Shown one piece after another: positions 42,827 to 50,587 of a DNA stretch of 64,000 bases; the stretch's first letter is position 1, and the number at the start of each line of letters is the position of its first letter. The notes beneath the pieces were generated by a model. It had not been told where the DNA came from. It did no database searches and saw only the letters and a program-made list of their open reading frames with translations. The DNA lies in NCBI RefSeq assembly GCF_020405185.1, contig NZ_CP084464.1, positions 1 through 64,000 of the forward strand, read 5' to 3'. Made by a program: the position numbers and the translations under genes. The stretch is from Halomicrobium salinisoli (lineage in GTDB: Archaea > Halobacteriota > Halobacteria > Halobacteriales > Haloarculaceae).

Positions 42827-43996
42827 TCAGTCCCACTCGGGTGCGAGCGCCTCTGCGAGCCGGTCGACGTCTCGCGCCGTGTTGACCGCGTGGATCGACG
42901 CACGGACCGCCTCGGGCTCGGATAGCGACCGAATCACGACCCCCTCGTCCGCCAGGCGCTCGACCGTCGCCCCGGGATCGTCGACGTCGATGGTCACCAG
43001 CCCGGACTCCGGCGTGGCCGGACTGTGTAGCCGGTCCTCGGGTACGGAGTCGATCAGCCGCTCGACGAGCTCTCGAATCCGGGCCCGGACGTCGCCGACG
43101 CCGACCTCGTCGATCGCGTCGACGGCCTCCCGGAGGGCGACGTGCGGCGCGGGGCTGGCCGAGCCGACCTCGAAGCGGCGCGCGCCCGCCGCGTACTCGA
43201 AGGGATCGGCGTCGGGCGCTTCCACACTCCGGTACCCGACCGTCCGAGGTGCGAGATCCTTGGCCGCGTCGCGGTCGACGTAGAGGAACCCGCCGCCCCA
43301 CAGCCCCAGTAACCACTTGTGGCCCGCCGCGGCGACGGCGTCCGCGCCCCACTCGCCGACGTCCATCGGCAGCTGGCCGGGCACCTGGACGGCGTCGACG
43401 AGCGCGAACGCGCCCGCGTCGTGGGCGATCTCGACCAGGTCGGCGACGGGCAGCCGCGTCCCGTGGGTCCAGGTCACGGCGCTGAAACAGGCGAGGTCGG
43501 CGTCGGCGACGGCCGCGGCGAAGTCGTCCTCGTCGATCCGCCCCGCCTCCGTCTCGACGACGCGGACCTCGACGCCCTCCCGCTCGAGGCGCTGCCAGGG
43601 GAGCCGTCCGGCGGGGTGTTCGAGGTCCGTCCGGACGACGACGTCGCCCGGCTCCCAGTCGAGGGCGTTCGCGACGGCGTTGATCCCGGCGGTGGTGCTC
43701 TCCGTGAGTCCGATCTCGTCGGGCCCGGCGCCGACGAAGTCGGCGACTCGCTCGCGGGCACGGTCGAACTCGTCGAAGGCCGCCGCGTAGGGGTCGCTCT
43801 CGACGGGGGACTCGTACTCGTGGGTACGGAGGAACTCGTCGGCCGCGTCGACGACGTACCGCGGGCTCGGCCCGTGCGCGCCGAAGTTCATGTAGGCGCT
43901 CTCCCGGAGCGCCGGCACGTCCGCGCGGAGTTCGAGCGGCGTCATCGACCCGTCGTCGACCGCGTCCGCGCCCGCCGGGGGCTCGCTGTGGTTCAT
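42827..43996 (-). CDS. Class V aminotransferase (SufS/isopenicillin-epimerase-like)
   Basis: A 389-residue PLP enzyme of fold type I. The PLP Lys is in AAGHKWLLGLWGGG, the Asp in DAVQVPGQLPMDVG. SAYMNFGAHGPSPRYVVDA and GLTESTTAGINAVANAL are typical of the SufS-like group. No Cys stands in the C-terminal loop where cysteine desulfurases have their catalytic Cys (HSPATPESGL), so sulfur release by that route is unlikely. ATG 43996 has TATTAAAAG 25 bases upstream (leaderless), preceded by a 23-bp dyad. Candidate activities: selenocysteine- or cysteine-type lyase, or an epimerase. Confidence 0.82.
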   Translation of the reverse strand: MNHSEPPAGADAVDDGSMTPLELRADVPALRESAYMNFGAHGPSPRYVVDAADEFLRTHEYESPVESDPYAAAFDEFDRARERVADFVGAGPDEIGLTESTTAGINAVANALDWEPGDVVVRTDLEHPAGRLPWQRLEREGVEVRVVETEAGRIDEDDFAAAVADADLACFSAVTWTHGTRLPVADLVEIAHDAGAFALVDAVQVPGQLPMDVGEWGADAVAAAGHKWLLGLWGGGFLYVDRDAAKDLAPRTVGYRSVEAPDADPFEYAAGARRFEVGSASPAPHVALREAVDAIDEVGVGDVRARIRELVERLIDSVPEDRLHSPATPESGLVTIDVDDPGATVERLADEGVVIRSLSEPEAVRASIHAVNTARDVDRLAEALAPEWD

Positions 43997-44027
43997 GAGT
44001 CGAAGATACGCGCTACGACTTTTAATA

Positions 44028-44050
44028 ATCTTGGGTGAATTGGGCAATAC
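44028..44050. promoter_or_regulatory. 23-bp dyad site G (aminotransferase promoter)
   Basis: ATCTTG (44028-44033), 11 bases, CAATAC (44045-44050). In the gene's direction: GTATTG-N11-CAAGAT, then TATTAAAAG as TATA box, then ATG 43996. The CAAGAT half is the same as the divergent half of site E. Ten of 12 consensus positions match. Confidence 0.65.
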
Positions 44051-44152
44051 TATCGTCGCCGCGACCGAGTGCTGCCAGACAGTCCGCACTGCGAAAAAGC
44101 GGTGGACGTCGGCGTCGGTCAGTTGCAGCGGCGTCGGACGGGACGGCGGCCC

Positions 44153-44794
44153 TCAGCGCCGCCGTCCGCGCTCGCCGGCGTCCGCCGACTGGGCTCGTCC
44201 GAGAGCCGCGGCGAGTGACAGCAGGTAGCCGAGTCCGTACTGAACGTCGGGATCCCGGACCGCACGGACGAGCGCGACGGGGCCGACCTGCTCGGGGGCC
44301 TCGCGCTCGGCCTCGCCGACCCCCTCCAGCAGCGTCTCGATCCCGCCGCGCGCGTCGTCGTCCGCCGCGGTCTCGGCGAGCTCGCCCAGCGAGCCGCCGG
44401 TGGCGGCCAGCGACCGGACCATCTCGTCGTCCAGCGCGGCGGTGGCAAGCGACACCACCTCGGCGAGCTCGATCAGCTCGTCGAGGGTCCCCGTCCGCTG
44501 GAGCTCCACCAGCGATTCGAGGGCGTCCTGCAGCTCCTCGCCGTTGTCGCCGACGGCCCCGGCCAGCCCGACGGTCTCGTCGGTCGCGATCTCGTCCGCG
44601 GACTCCGCGAGCGTCGCGGTCGTGCCCGAAAGCTCCCGGACCATGTCGTCGGTCAGCGCGCTCTCGCCGAGCGCGAGCACGTCCAGCAGGTCGTTGACGC
44701 CGTCGAGCCGGCGGACGAACTCAGCGACCGCCTCCGGGTTCTCCTCGATGGCCGCCGCCAGATCGTCGTCGGCGACGGAGACTTCCTCGGACAT
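44153..44794 (-). CDS. DUF1641 protein, partner of flavoprotein
   Basis: A 213-residue helical protein. ALTDDMVRELSGTTATLAESADEIATDE, ELQRTGTLDELIELAEVVSLATAALDDEMVRSLAATGGSLGELAE and VGPVALVRAVRDPDVQYGLGYLLSLAAALG are the DUF1641 pattern. The family commonly stands beside SQR/FCSD-like flavoproteins and is thought to help them bind the membrane or a partner. Its ATG comes one base after the flavoprotein stop, third gene of the operon. Confidence 0.82.
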   Translation of the reverse strand: MSEEVSVADDDLAAAIEENPEAVAEFVRRLDGVNDLLDVLALGESALTDDMVRELSGTTATLAESADEIATDETVGLAGAVGDNGEELQDALESLVELQRTGTLDELIELAEVVSLATAALDDEMVRSLAATGGSLGELAETAADDDARGGIETLLEGVGEAEREAPEQVGPVALVRAVRDPDVQYGLGYLLSLAAALGRAQSADAGERGRRR

Positions 44795-44795
44795 C

Positions 44796-45938
44796 TCAGA
44801 GCAGCCCCCGCGCGGTCAGCCAGTAGGACTCGTTGTACGCCAGCTTCGACCAGTGGAGCTTCTCCGACGGCGGCGCCGGCGACGGCGGGTGCTCGTAGTC
44901 GAACTCGACGAACGACGCGGCGTCCATCCCCGTCTCGATGAAGCACAGCGTCTTGCCGTCGTAGGTCGCCGTGAGCGGCCGTCCGCGGACCTCGCTGGCG
45001 AGCCGCTGCCCGACGACGCCCGCCTGGTAGTGGGCGACGCTGCCGGCGTTGGGGACGCCCGTGTCGGCCGTGTCGCCGAGCGCGTAGACGTCCTCGGCGG
45101 CCTCGGCCTCCAGAGTGTGCCTGTCGACGTCGACCCAGCCGTCGCCCAGCCCGGCCTCCTCGATCAGGTCCACGCCGCTGTGGGGCGGGATGTCGACGAG
45201 GAGGTCGTAGTCGACCTCGGTCCCCTCCATCGAGGTGAGGGTCTGCGCCTCCGGATCGACTGACTCGGCGTTGAAGAACGTCTCGACCCGGATATCGCGC
45301 TCGTCCATCAGCGGGCGCGCCCACTCCGCGATGTGTGGGTTGCCGTGGACCCGCTGGATGGGATACGTGTACACGACGTCGACGTCCTCCCGGAGCCCGC
45401 GCTCGCGGAACCAGCTGTCGGCCATGAACACGAACTCCAGGGGAGCGGCCGGGCACATGTGCGGCGTCCCGACGACGCTCAGGACGAGCGTCCCCTCGGT
45501 GAACGAGAGCAGCTCCTCCCGTAGCTCCGTGGCGCCCGACTCGCTGTAGAAGTTGTGCCCGCCCTCCGCCAGGCCGGGGACCTCCTCCGGCGCGAGCGTC
45601 GATCCGGTCGCCAGCGCGAGGTAGTCGTACCCCACCGACCGCGGCGACCCCTGGAGCCGGAGCCGCTTGGCGTCGGTGTCGATCTCCGTCACGCGGTCGA
45701 TCCGCAGGTCGACCCGGTCGTCGACGAGGTCGGCCAGCGGCCGGCGACCGTCCGCCGGTTTGCGCTGCCCGAAGGGCACGTACAGCCAGACCGGCTTGTA
45801 CACGTGGTCCGGGTCGTCGTTGATCAGGGTGACCCGGACGTCACCGGCGTCGATCTCGGCGTCGAGCCGGTCGGCCAGGTCGTTCGCGAGGACGGTTCCC
45901 CCGGTTCCGCCGCCGACGACGACGATGTGTTCGGTCAC
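44796..45938 (-). CDS. Sulfide:quinone oxidoreductase-like FAD enzyme
   Basis: A 380-residue flavoprotein of the SQR/FCSD group. VVVGGGTGGTVLAND at residues 6-20 binds FAD; VGTPHMCPAAPLEFVF has Cys162 and GKTLCFIETG has Cys332, a pair placed as in SQRs, which oxidise sulfide and leave a persulfide. VYALGDTADTGVPNAGSVAHYQA is the second FAD segment. The start is GTG 45938, overlapping the stop of the TusA-like gene (GTGA). With TusA and the persulfide dioxygenase it could start sulfide detoxification. Confidence 0.85.
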   Translation of the reverse strand: MTEHIVVVGGGTGGTVLANDLADRLDAEIDAGDVRVTLINDDPDHVYKPVWLYVPFGQRKPADGRRPLADLVDDRVDLRIDRVTEIDTDAKRLRLQGSPRSVGYDYLALATGSTLAPEEVPGLAEGGHNFYSESGATELREELLSFTEGTLVLSVVGTPHMCPAAPLEFVFMADSWFRERGLREDVDVVYTYPIQRVHGNPHIAEWARPLMDERDIRVETFFNAESVDPEAQTLTSMEGTEVDYDLLVDIPPHSGVDLIEEAGLGDGWVDVDRHTLEAEAAEDVYALGDTADTGVPNAGSVAHYQAGVVGQRLASEVRGRPLTATYDGKTLCFIETGMDAASFVEFDYEHPPSPAPPSEKLHWSKLAYNESYWLTARGLL

Positions 45939-46177
45939 GCTTTCTCCACGTAGAATTCGTTGTGTTCGTCGCCCTCTTCGACCGCGAGGAGGTCGTTGCC
46001 AGCCTCGTCGACCCACTCGGGGACGTCCGTCAGCGACTGGTCGTTGTCGCTCTGCAGTCGCACTACCGTCCCTGAATCGACGTCCCGCATCTTCCCGATG
46101 AGGTCCATCAGCGGACCGGGGCAGGCCGCGCCCCGCGCGTCGACGGTCTCGTCGTACTCGACGTCTGTGTCAGTCAT
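45935..46177 (-). CDS. TusA-like sulfur carrier (second copy)
   Basis: An 80-residue TusA-fold protein. The active Cys19 is in DARGAACPGPLMDLIGKMRD (CPGP). It leads the operon TusA-SQR-DUF1641 and may receive the sulfur formed by the flavoprotein. ATG 46177 is chosen; TATA-like ACTAATG lies about 28-35 bases upstream and the dyad at 46212-46234 abuts it. It is clearly different in sequence from the copy at 41642. Confidence 0.9.
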   Translation of the reverse strand: MTDTDVEYDETVDARGAACPGPLMDLIGKMRDVDSGTVVRLQSDNDQSLTDVPEWVDEAGNDLLAVEEGDEHNEFYVEKA

Positions 46178-46211
46178 CGTTACGGCTGTACCTCTGCGCC
46201 GGGGGACATTA

Positions 46212-46234
46212 GTATTGCACAGGAATTCCAAGAT
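46212..46234. promoter_or_regulatory. 23-bp dyad site E (TusA-SQR operon promoter)
   Basis: GTATTG (46212-46217), 11 bases, CAAGAT (46229-46234), 10 of 12 consensus positions. The conserved half is next to the TATA-like element here, the reverse of sites A, C and G, as expected for a symmetric site. Confidence 0.65.
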
Positions 46235-46348
46235 CCTGAAAATCGGCGTGGGGTATAGATGGTCGACGGGACGCAGGGCCGCCCGCCACTGATCGTTCGG
46301 ACGGGCGTCGACCGAGCAAAACGAGTCGAGGAGTGGCCGAGCGGAGCC

Positions 46349-46948
46349 CTACAGTTCGAACGCGAGCCCGTAGTGGTACGGCGGCAGGTCGACCTGCCGC
46401 TCGAGGGAGAAGCCGCCCGCCGAGCGAACGGCCGTCTCGGTCTCGTCGGCCGACACGCGGAGGTCGGTCGGCGGTCCGCGTGGTTCGCCCGCGACGGTCG
46501 TCTCCTCGCGCGGGCGGTCCCGCCAGTTGACGACGACGAACCGGCCGCCCGGACGGAGCGCCGCCTCGACCTCCCGGACGAGCGCGTCCCTGTCCTCGAC
46601 GCCGTGGAAGGCGTTGGCCAGCAGGACGACGTCGACCAGCTCCGGCAGGAGTTCCGACAGCTGGCGGGCGTCGCCGTGAACCGTCTCGACGTTCTCGACG
46701 CCCTGTCGATCGGCGAGGGACGAACACTCCGCGAGGAGCGACTCGTCGAGGTCGCAGGCGTACACCGTCGCCGGGTCGACGATCCGTGCGGCGGGCAGCG
46801 CGAAGTAGCCGTTCCCGCAGCCGACCTCCGCGAGCGCGTCGCCCGACTCGACGCCCAGTTTGCGCAGGGTCTCTCCGGGGGTCGGCCACAGTCGCCCCCA
46901 CCAGTCCCAGTCCGGTTGCCCGGTGTTCTCGAAGCGGTCCATCGTCAT
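46349..46948 (-). CDS. Class I SAM-dependent methyltransferase
   Basis: A 199-residue methyltransferase. GDALAEVGCGNGYFALPAARIV is motif I, YACDLDESLL motif II, VDVVLLANAFHGVED motif IV-like. GGRFVVVNWRDRPREETTVAGEPRGPPTDL follows. WDWWGRLWPTPGETLRKLG is at the N-terminus. The substrate is not known; the layout resembles small-molecule or metalloid methyltransferases. ATG 46948 (alternative 46942) is used. It is divergent from the ion channel gene. Confidence 0.85.
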   Translation of the reverse strand: MTMDRFENTGQPDWDWWGRLWPTPGETLRKLGVESGDALAEVGCGNGYFALPAARIVDPATVYACDLDESLLAECSSLADRQGVENVETVHGDARQLSELLPELVDVVLLANAFHGVEDRDALVREVEAALRPGGRFVVVNWRDRPREETTVAGEPRGPPTDLRVSADETETAVRSAGGFSLERQVDLPPYHYGLAFEL

Positions 46949-47301
46949 CGCGCTCCCGCGGTGTCGACGCCGAGCGGTCGATACGCCAGGCATCGTCGAG
47001 TCAGGGCCGCGCCGGGACCCGCTGCGTCCAGCGTGAGCGCAATCGCGCCAGGGACCGACGTCACGTTCGGGACGGCCGCCGTAGACGCCCCGCCGAGTGC
47101 CGGCAATGGCCGACCACTCGACAACGTGACCGTGCGGTCGCTCCGACCGGTATTGTCCAACATACACACGTTTACAGACTACCCGGGGTTAAGCGTTCTC
47201 CGTCGTCGCTCGACGCCGTGGATCGGTTGCCGCGAGGGACGCCGGCCCAGGCGGTTCGAGGACCCCGCTCGATTAACACCCGGCGAGACGTAGCGAGTCC
47301 C
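46949..47301. other. 353-bp gap with lone GTATTG half-site
   Basis: No gene is supported here. GTATTG at 47150-47155 is followed 11 bases later by CACGTT, a poor partner, so this is at best a half-site. The region is GC-rich except 47155-47200. Confidence 0.4.
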
Positions 47302-48315
47302 GTGAACGTCCTCTATCTCTCGCTCGGCGTCGCCCTCCTCCTGGCCACCATCGCGGACCTCGTGTGGACGACGCTCTGGGTCGAGGGCGGCGCGGGTCCG
47401 ATGACGTCGCGCCTGATGGCCGGGACCTGGCGGTTCCTGAGGGAGACGTGGGGTCAGAACTCGCGGGCCCTCACGCTCGCGGGGCCGCTGGTGTTCGCCC
47501 TCGGCCTCAGTGTCTGGATCGCCCTCCTGTGGGCCGGCTGGACGCTGGTGTTCGCCAGCGCCGAGACCGCTCTCATCGATACCCTCGACCGTGGGGCCAT
47601 CTCGTGGTTCGATCTCGCGTACTTCGCTGGGTACACGATATTCACGCTTGGGACCGGTGATCTCGTCCCTCGACAGGGCATCTGGCAGATCGTCACCGTC
47701 CTGGCGACCGCCAGCGGGTTGCTCTTCGTGACGCTCATCGTCACGTACGCGCTCTCGGTCCTCGACGCGGTCACCCAGAAGCGAACGTTCGCCAGCGGCG
47801 TGACCGGCCTCGGAATGGACGGGGAGAGCGTCCTTCGAAGCGCCTGGAACGGCGAGGAGTTCGAGGGGCTCGAACTCCCACTGAACGAGTTCACCGGTCA
47901 GCTCAACGCTCTCACGGCGAACCACAAGGCCTACCCGATCCTCCATTACTTCTACACTGACCGCCCGGACCGAGCGTCGACGATCGGGATCGCGGTCCTC
48001 GACGAAGCGCTGACGCTCGTCCGGTACGGCGTTCCCGAGCGACACCGGCCCGACGCCGCCGTCGTACAGAACGCCCGTGCGAGCGTTGGAAGTTACCTCG
48101 ACACCATCCACGGGAGCTTCATCGAACCAGCAGATCAACCGCCGAGGTCGCCCGATCTCGACCGACTGCGCGAGTCGGACGTTCCGACCGTCTCGGACGA
48201 GGCATTCGCCGAGTCGCTGGACGGTCTGAGTGACCGTCGCAGAATGCTACTCGGACTCGTCCAGTCCGACGCGCGGGAGTGGCCGTCCCGAAAAGATGAT
48301 CGGCCGCACCGATAG
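47302..48315 (+). CDS. Ion channel protein with degenerate K+ filter
   Basis: A 337-residue protein. Two or three N-terminal helices precede a pore loop, FAGYTIFTLGTGDLVPRQGIWQIVTVLATASGLLFVTLIVTYALSVLD, in which TLGTGD stands where K+ channels have TVGYGD. The C-terminal 190 residues are cytosolic and helical (for example NEFTGQLNALTANHKAYPILHYFY). GTG 47302 is the start since the frame upstream is not coding. Ion selectivity cannot be predicted. Confidence 0.8.
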   Translation: MNVLYLSLGVALLLATIADLVWTTLWVEGGAGPMTSRLMAGTWRFLRETWGQNSRALTLAGPLVFALGLSVWIALLWAGWTLVFASAETALIDTLDRGAISWFDLAYFAGYTIFTLGTGDLVPRQGIWQIVTVLATASGLLFVTLIVTYALSVLDAVTQKRTFASGVTGLGMDGESVLRSAWNGEEFEGLELPLNEFTGQLNALTANHKAYPILHYFYTDRPDRASTIGIAVLDEALTLVRYGVPERHRPDAAVVQNARASVGSYLDTIHGSFIEPADQPPRSPDLDRLRESDVPTVSDEAFAESLDGLSDRRRMLLGLVQSDAREWPSRKDDRPHR

Positions 48316-48398
48316 CCGGACCCCCGTCCGCCGCGACGGCGGTTATCTACTGCCGGGGCCCAATATCAACGGGCCCGTTCAGTTTCACGGTCCACCCA

Positions 48399-49931
48399 TC
48401 AGTCGACGTATCGCACGACGCGGGCCATCCCGGACTCCAGGTGATAGAGGTTGTGGCAGTGGAACAGCCAGTCGCCCGGGTTGTCGGCGACGAAGTCGAA
48501 CGTGACCTCGCCCATGTGCCCGGGGACGACGACGGTGTCCTTGACCGCGTCCCCGACCTGGAAGAAGTGGCCGTGGAGGTGCATCGGGTGCAGCACGGGA
48601 CTGCGGTTCACCATCCTGACGCGGACGTGGTCCCCCTGCCGGACGTCGAGCGGGTCGGCGTCGGGATACGCCTGTCCGTCGATGAGCCACTCGATCCCGC
48701 CCCGCCGTCCCGACAGCGTCAGGTCGAACGTCCGGTCCGGGCTCCCGTCGATCCCCTCCAGCGGCGAGAGCGCCTGCAGGTCGCCGTACGCGAGTTCCCG
48801 CCCGCCCCCCGACGGCGACTGCGGCGACGCGGACTCGTCGGCGCTCTCGTACGCCAGAACCGCTCTCGCCGGGGGTTCGTCGCCGTTGACGGCGTCGGCG
48901 CGGACCTCCCACGCGCCCGGATTCTCGGCCTCGACGATCGCGTCGTAGCGCTCGCCGGAGCCGAAGACGAACGAGTCCACAGTCACCGGCTCGACCGGGC
49001 GCCCGTCGGCGTGGGTCACGGTCAGCGGGTGACCGCCGGCGCGCACCCGGAAGGCCGTCGCGCTGCTCGCGTTGACGAACCGGAACCTGACGCGCTCGCC
49101 CTCGCGGACCGGGTACGTCCGGGGGTCGTCCGGCAACTGACCCCCTATCAGCAGCCCGGCGTACGGCGGTCGCGGGTCGTCCATCGGGCCCCCACCGGGA
49201 CCGCCGCCACCCGGGCCGTTGCCGCCGGGCCCACGGCCACCGCCGCCACCATCGCCGGGCCCACCGCCACCGCCGCCCGGTCCACCGCCACCGCCCCCGG
49301 GACCACCGCCGCCCATCTGGCCGTTCTCCGACGTGAGTTCGGAGAGCGGGCGCGGCTCGCCGTCGAGGTAGTCGTCGACGACGACGGTGTACTCGCGGTC
49401 GTAGTCCACGTGCGGGTCGGCCTCCTCGACGACCAGCGGCGCGAGGAGCCCGCGGTCGAGCTGGAGCCCGACGTGGCTGTGGAAGAAGAACGTCCCCGCA
49501 GGTTCCGCGCGGAACCGGTAGGTGAACGAACCGTCGGATGCGACCGGCTCCTGCGTGACGTCCGGGACGCCGTCCATCTCGTTGGCCACTGGGACGCCGT
49601 GCCAGTGGATCGTCGTTCCGTCCGGGAGGTCGTTGCTCAGTTCGACCTCGATCACGTCGCCCTCGCTCGCGCGGAGTTCGGGCCCGGGGAACTCGCCGTC
49701 GTACAGCCAGTTCTCCGCCGTCCCGTCCGTACCGGGCTGGACCTCGCCCGGCGCCGCCGTCAGTGCGGCCCGCACGTCGGCGGACCCGGACGGCGGGCTG
49801 CGGGGGGTCGGGCGGGAGCCGTCGCCCGAATTCGTCCCATTGGTCGCCGTGCACCCGGCGAGTCCGCTCGCCCCGGTGCCGGCCAGCGCCTGCAGGAAGC
49901 GCCGTCTGGTGAGGGCAGACGGTGGGCTCAC
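48399..49931 (-). CDS. Multicopper oxidase (laccase-like), exported lipoprotein
   Basis: A 510-residue exported oxidase. TRRRFLQALAGTGASGLAGC is a Tat signal with lipobox Cys28. Copper ligands: HWHGVPVANEMDG, FFHSHVGLQLD, HPMHLHGHFF and HCHNLYHLESGM, giving T2/T3 and the blue T1 site with Met. Between two domains is a loop of nearly pure Gly/Pro/Asp (about residues 205-250). Substrates may be phenols, Cu(I) or Mn(II). Its start overlaps the DUF302 stop by four bases. Confidence 0.92.
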   Translation of the reverse strand: MSPPSALTRRRFLQALAGTGASGLAGCTATNGTNSGDGSRPTPRSPPSGSADVRAALTAAPGEVQPGTDGTAENWLYDGEFPGPELRASEGDVIEVELSNDLPDGTTIHWHGVPVANEMDGVPDVTQEPVASDGSFTYRFRAEPAGTFFFHSHVGLQLDRGLLAPLVVEEADPHVDYDREYTVVVDDYLDGEPRPLSELTSENGQMGGGGPGGGGGGPGGGGGGPGDGGGGGRGPGGNGPGGGGPGGGPMDDPRPPYAGLLIGGQLPDDPRTYPVREGERVRFRFVNASSATAFRVRAGGHPLTVTHADGRPVEPVTVDSFVFGSGERYDAIVEAENPGAWEVRADAVNGDEPPARAVLAYESADESASPQSPSGGGRELAYGDLQALSPLEGIDGSPDRTFDLTLSGRRGGIEWLIDGQAYPDADPLDVRQGDHVRVRMVNRSPVLHPMHLHGHFFQVGDAVKDTVVVPGHMGEVTFDFVADNPGDWLFHCHNLYHLESGMARVVRYVD

Positions 49932-50314
49932 AGCGACCCGAGCACGCGCTCGAACCGGTCGCCGACCTCCTCGGCGATCGAATCGAGTTCGTCGTTCCCG
50001 GTGAGGCCCACGAGCCCCTCGGGATCGACGGCGCTCACGACGACGTCACCCTCGTCCGTCTCGTAGACGACGACGTTACACGGCAGGAGCGCGCCGAGCT
50101 CGAGCTCCGCCTCGAGACCCTCCAGCGCCAGCGGCGGGTTACAGGCCCCGAGGATCCGATACCGGCGGAACTCCTCGTCGAGCTTCTCCTCGAAGGTGGC
50201 CTGGACGTCGATGTCACAGAGCACGCCGAACCCCTCGTCGCCGAGGGCGTCGATCGTTCGCTGGACCACGTCGTCGAACTCGCCGTCGACCTGCTGTTGG
50301 GTAGTATATTCCAT
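49928..50314 (-). CDS. DUF302 protein
   Basis: A 128-residue protein. FDDVVQRTIDALGDEGFGVLCDIDVQATFEEKL, YRILGACNPPLALEGLEAE, LGALLPCNVVVYETDEGDVVVSAVDPEGLVGL is the DUF302 pattern with the conserved Cys in GACNPP and LPCN. The family may bind haem or metal and often accompanies sulfur or copper genes. ATG 50314 is chosen; it lies within site I, a weak 23-bp dyad. It heads an operon with the multicopper oxidase. Confidence 0.85.
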   Translation of the reverse strand: MEYTTQQQVDGEFDDVVQRTIDALGDEGFGVLCDIDVQATFEEKLDEEFRRYRILGACNPPLALEGLEAELELGALLPCNVVVYETDEGDVVVSAVDPEGLVGLTGNDELDSIAEEVGDRFERVLGSL

Positions 50315-50326
50315 ACCGGACAATAG
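50304..50326. promoter_or_regulatory. Weak dyad site I (over DUF302 start)
   Basis: GTATAT (50304-50309), 11 bases, CAATAG (50321-50326), 9 of 12 consensus positions. It covers the start codon instead of flanking a TATA box, unlike the others, so a binding protein would block rather than aid. Part of the match lies in coding sequence. Confidence 0.35.
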
Positions 50327-50587
50327 CGGTTGCCCGTTCATTACTCTTTCGCGGCGATCAGGCACGTCTAACGCCGTGAGATCCGAAAGTCCATCTGCCG
50401 AGGCACAGAAGCGTGGATTGCTGGCTCCCCGGCAGAACTGCGAACTGAACGCCGACGACTGCGCCACTCGTATCTCGGCTGTACCGACTACGGATACTAC
50501 GACTCGGCGCGTATTAATTGCCGGAGTCCGTTTCGCGAACGTGGAAATCGTAGCAGCGTACATTATTCGCCGTCACTGAGTGGCGGT

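Noticed and set aside
47150..47172. GTATTG-N11-CACGTT as another dyad site.
   Set aside because: Only one half matches; the second fits at two of six positions, and no TATA box abuts it.
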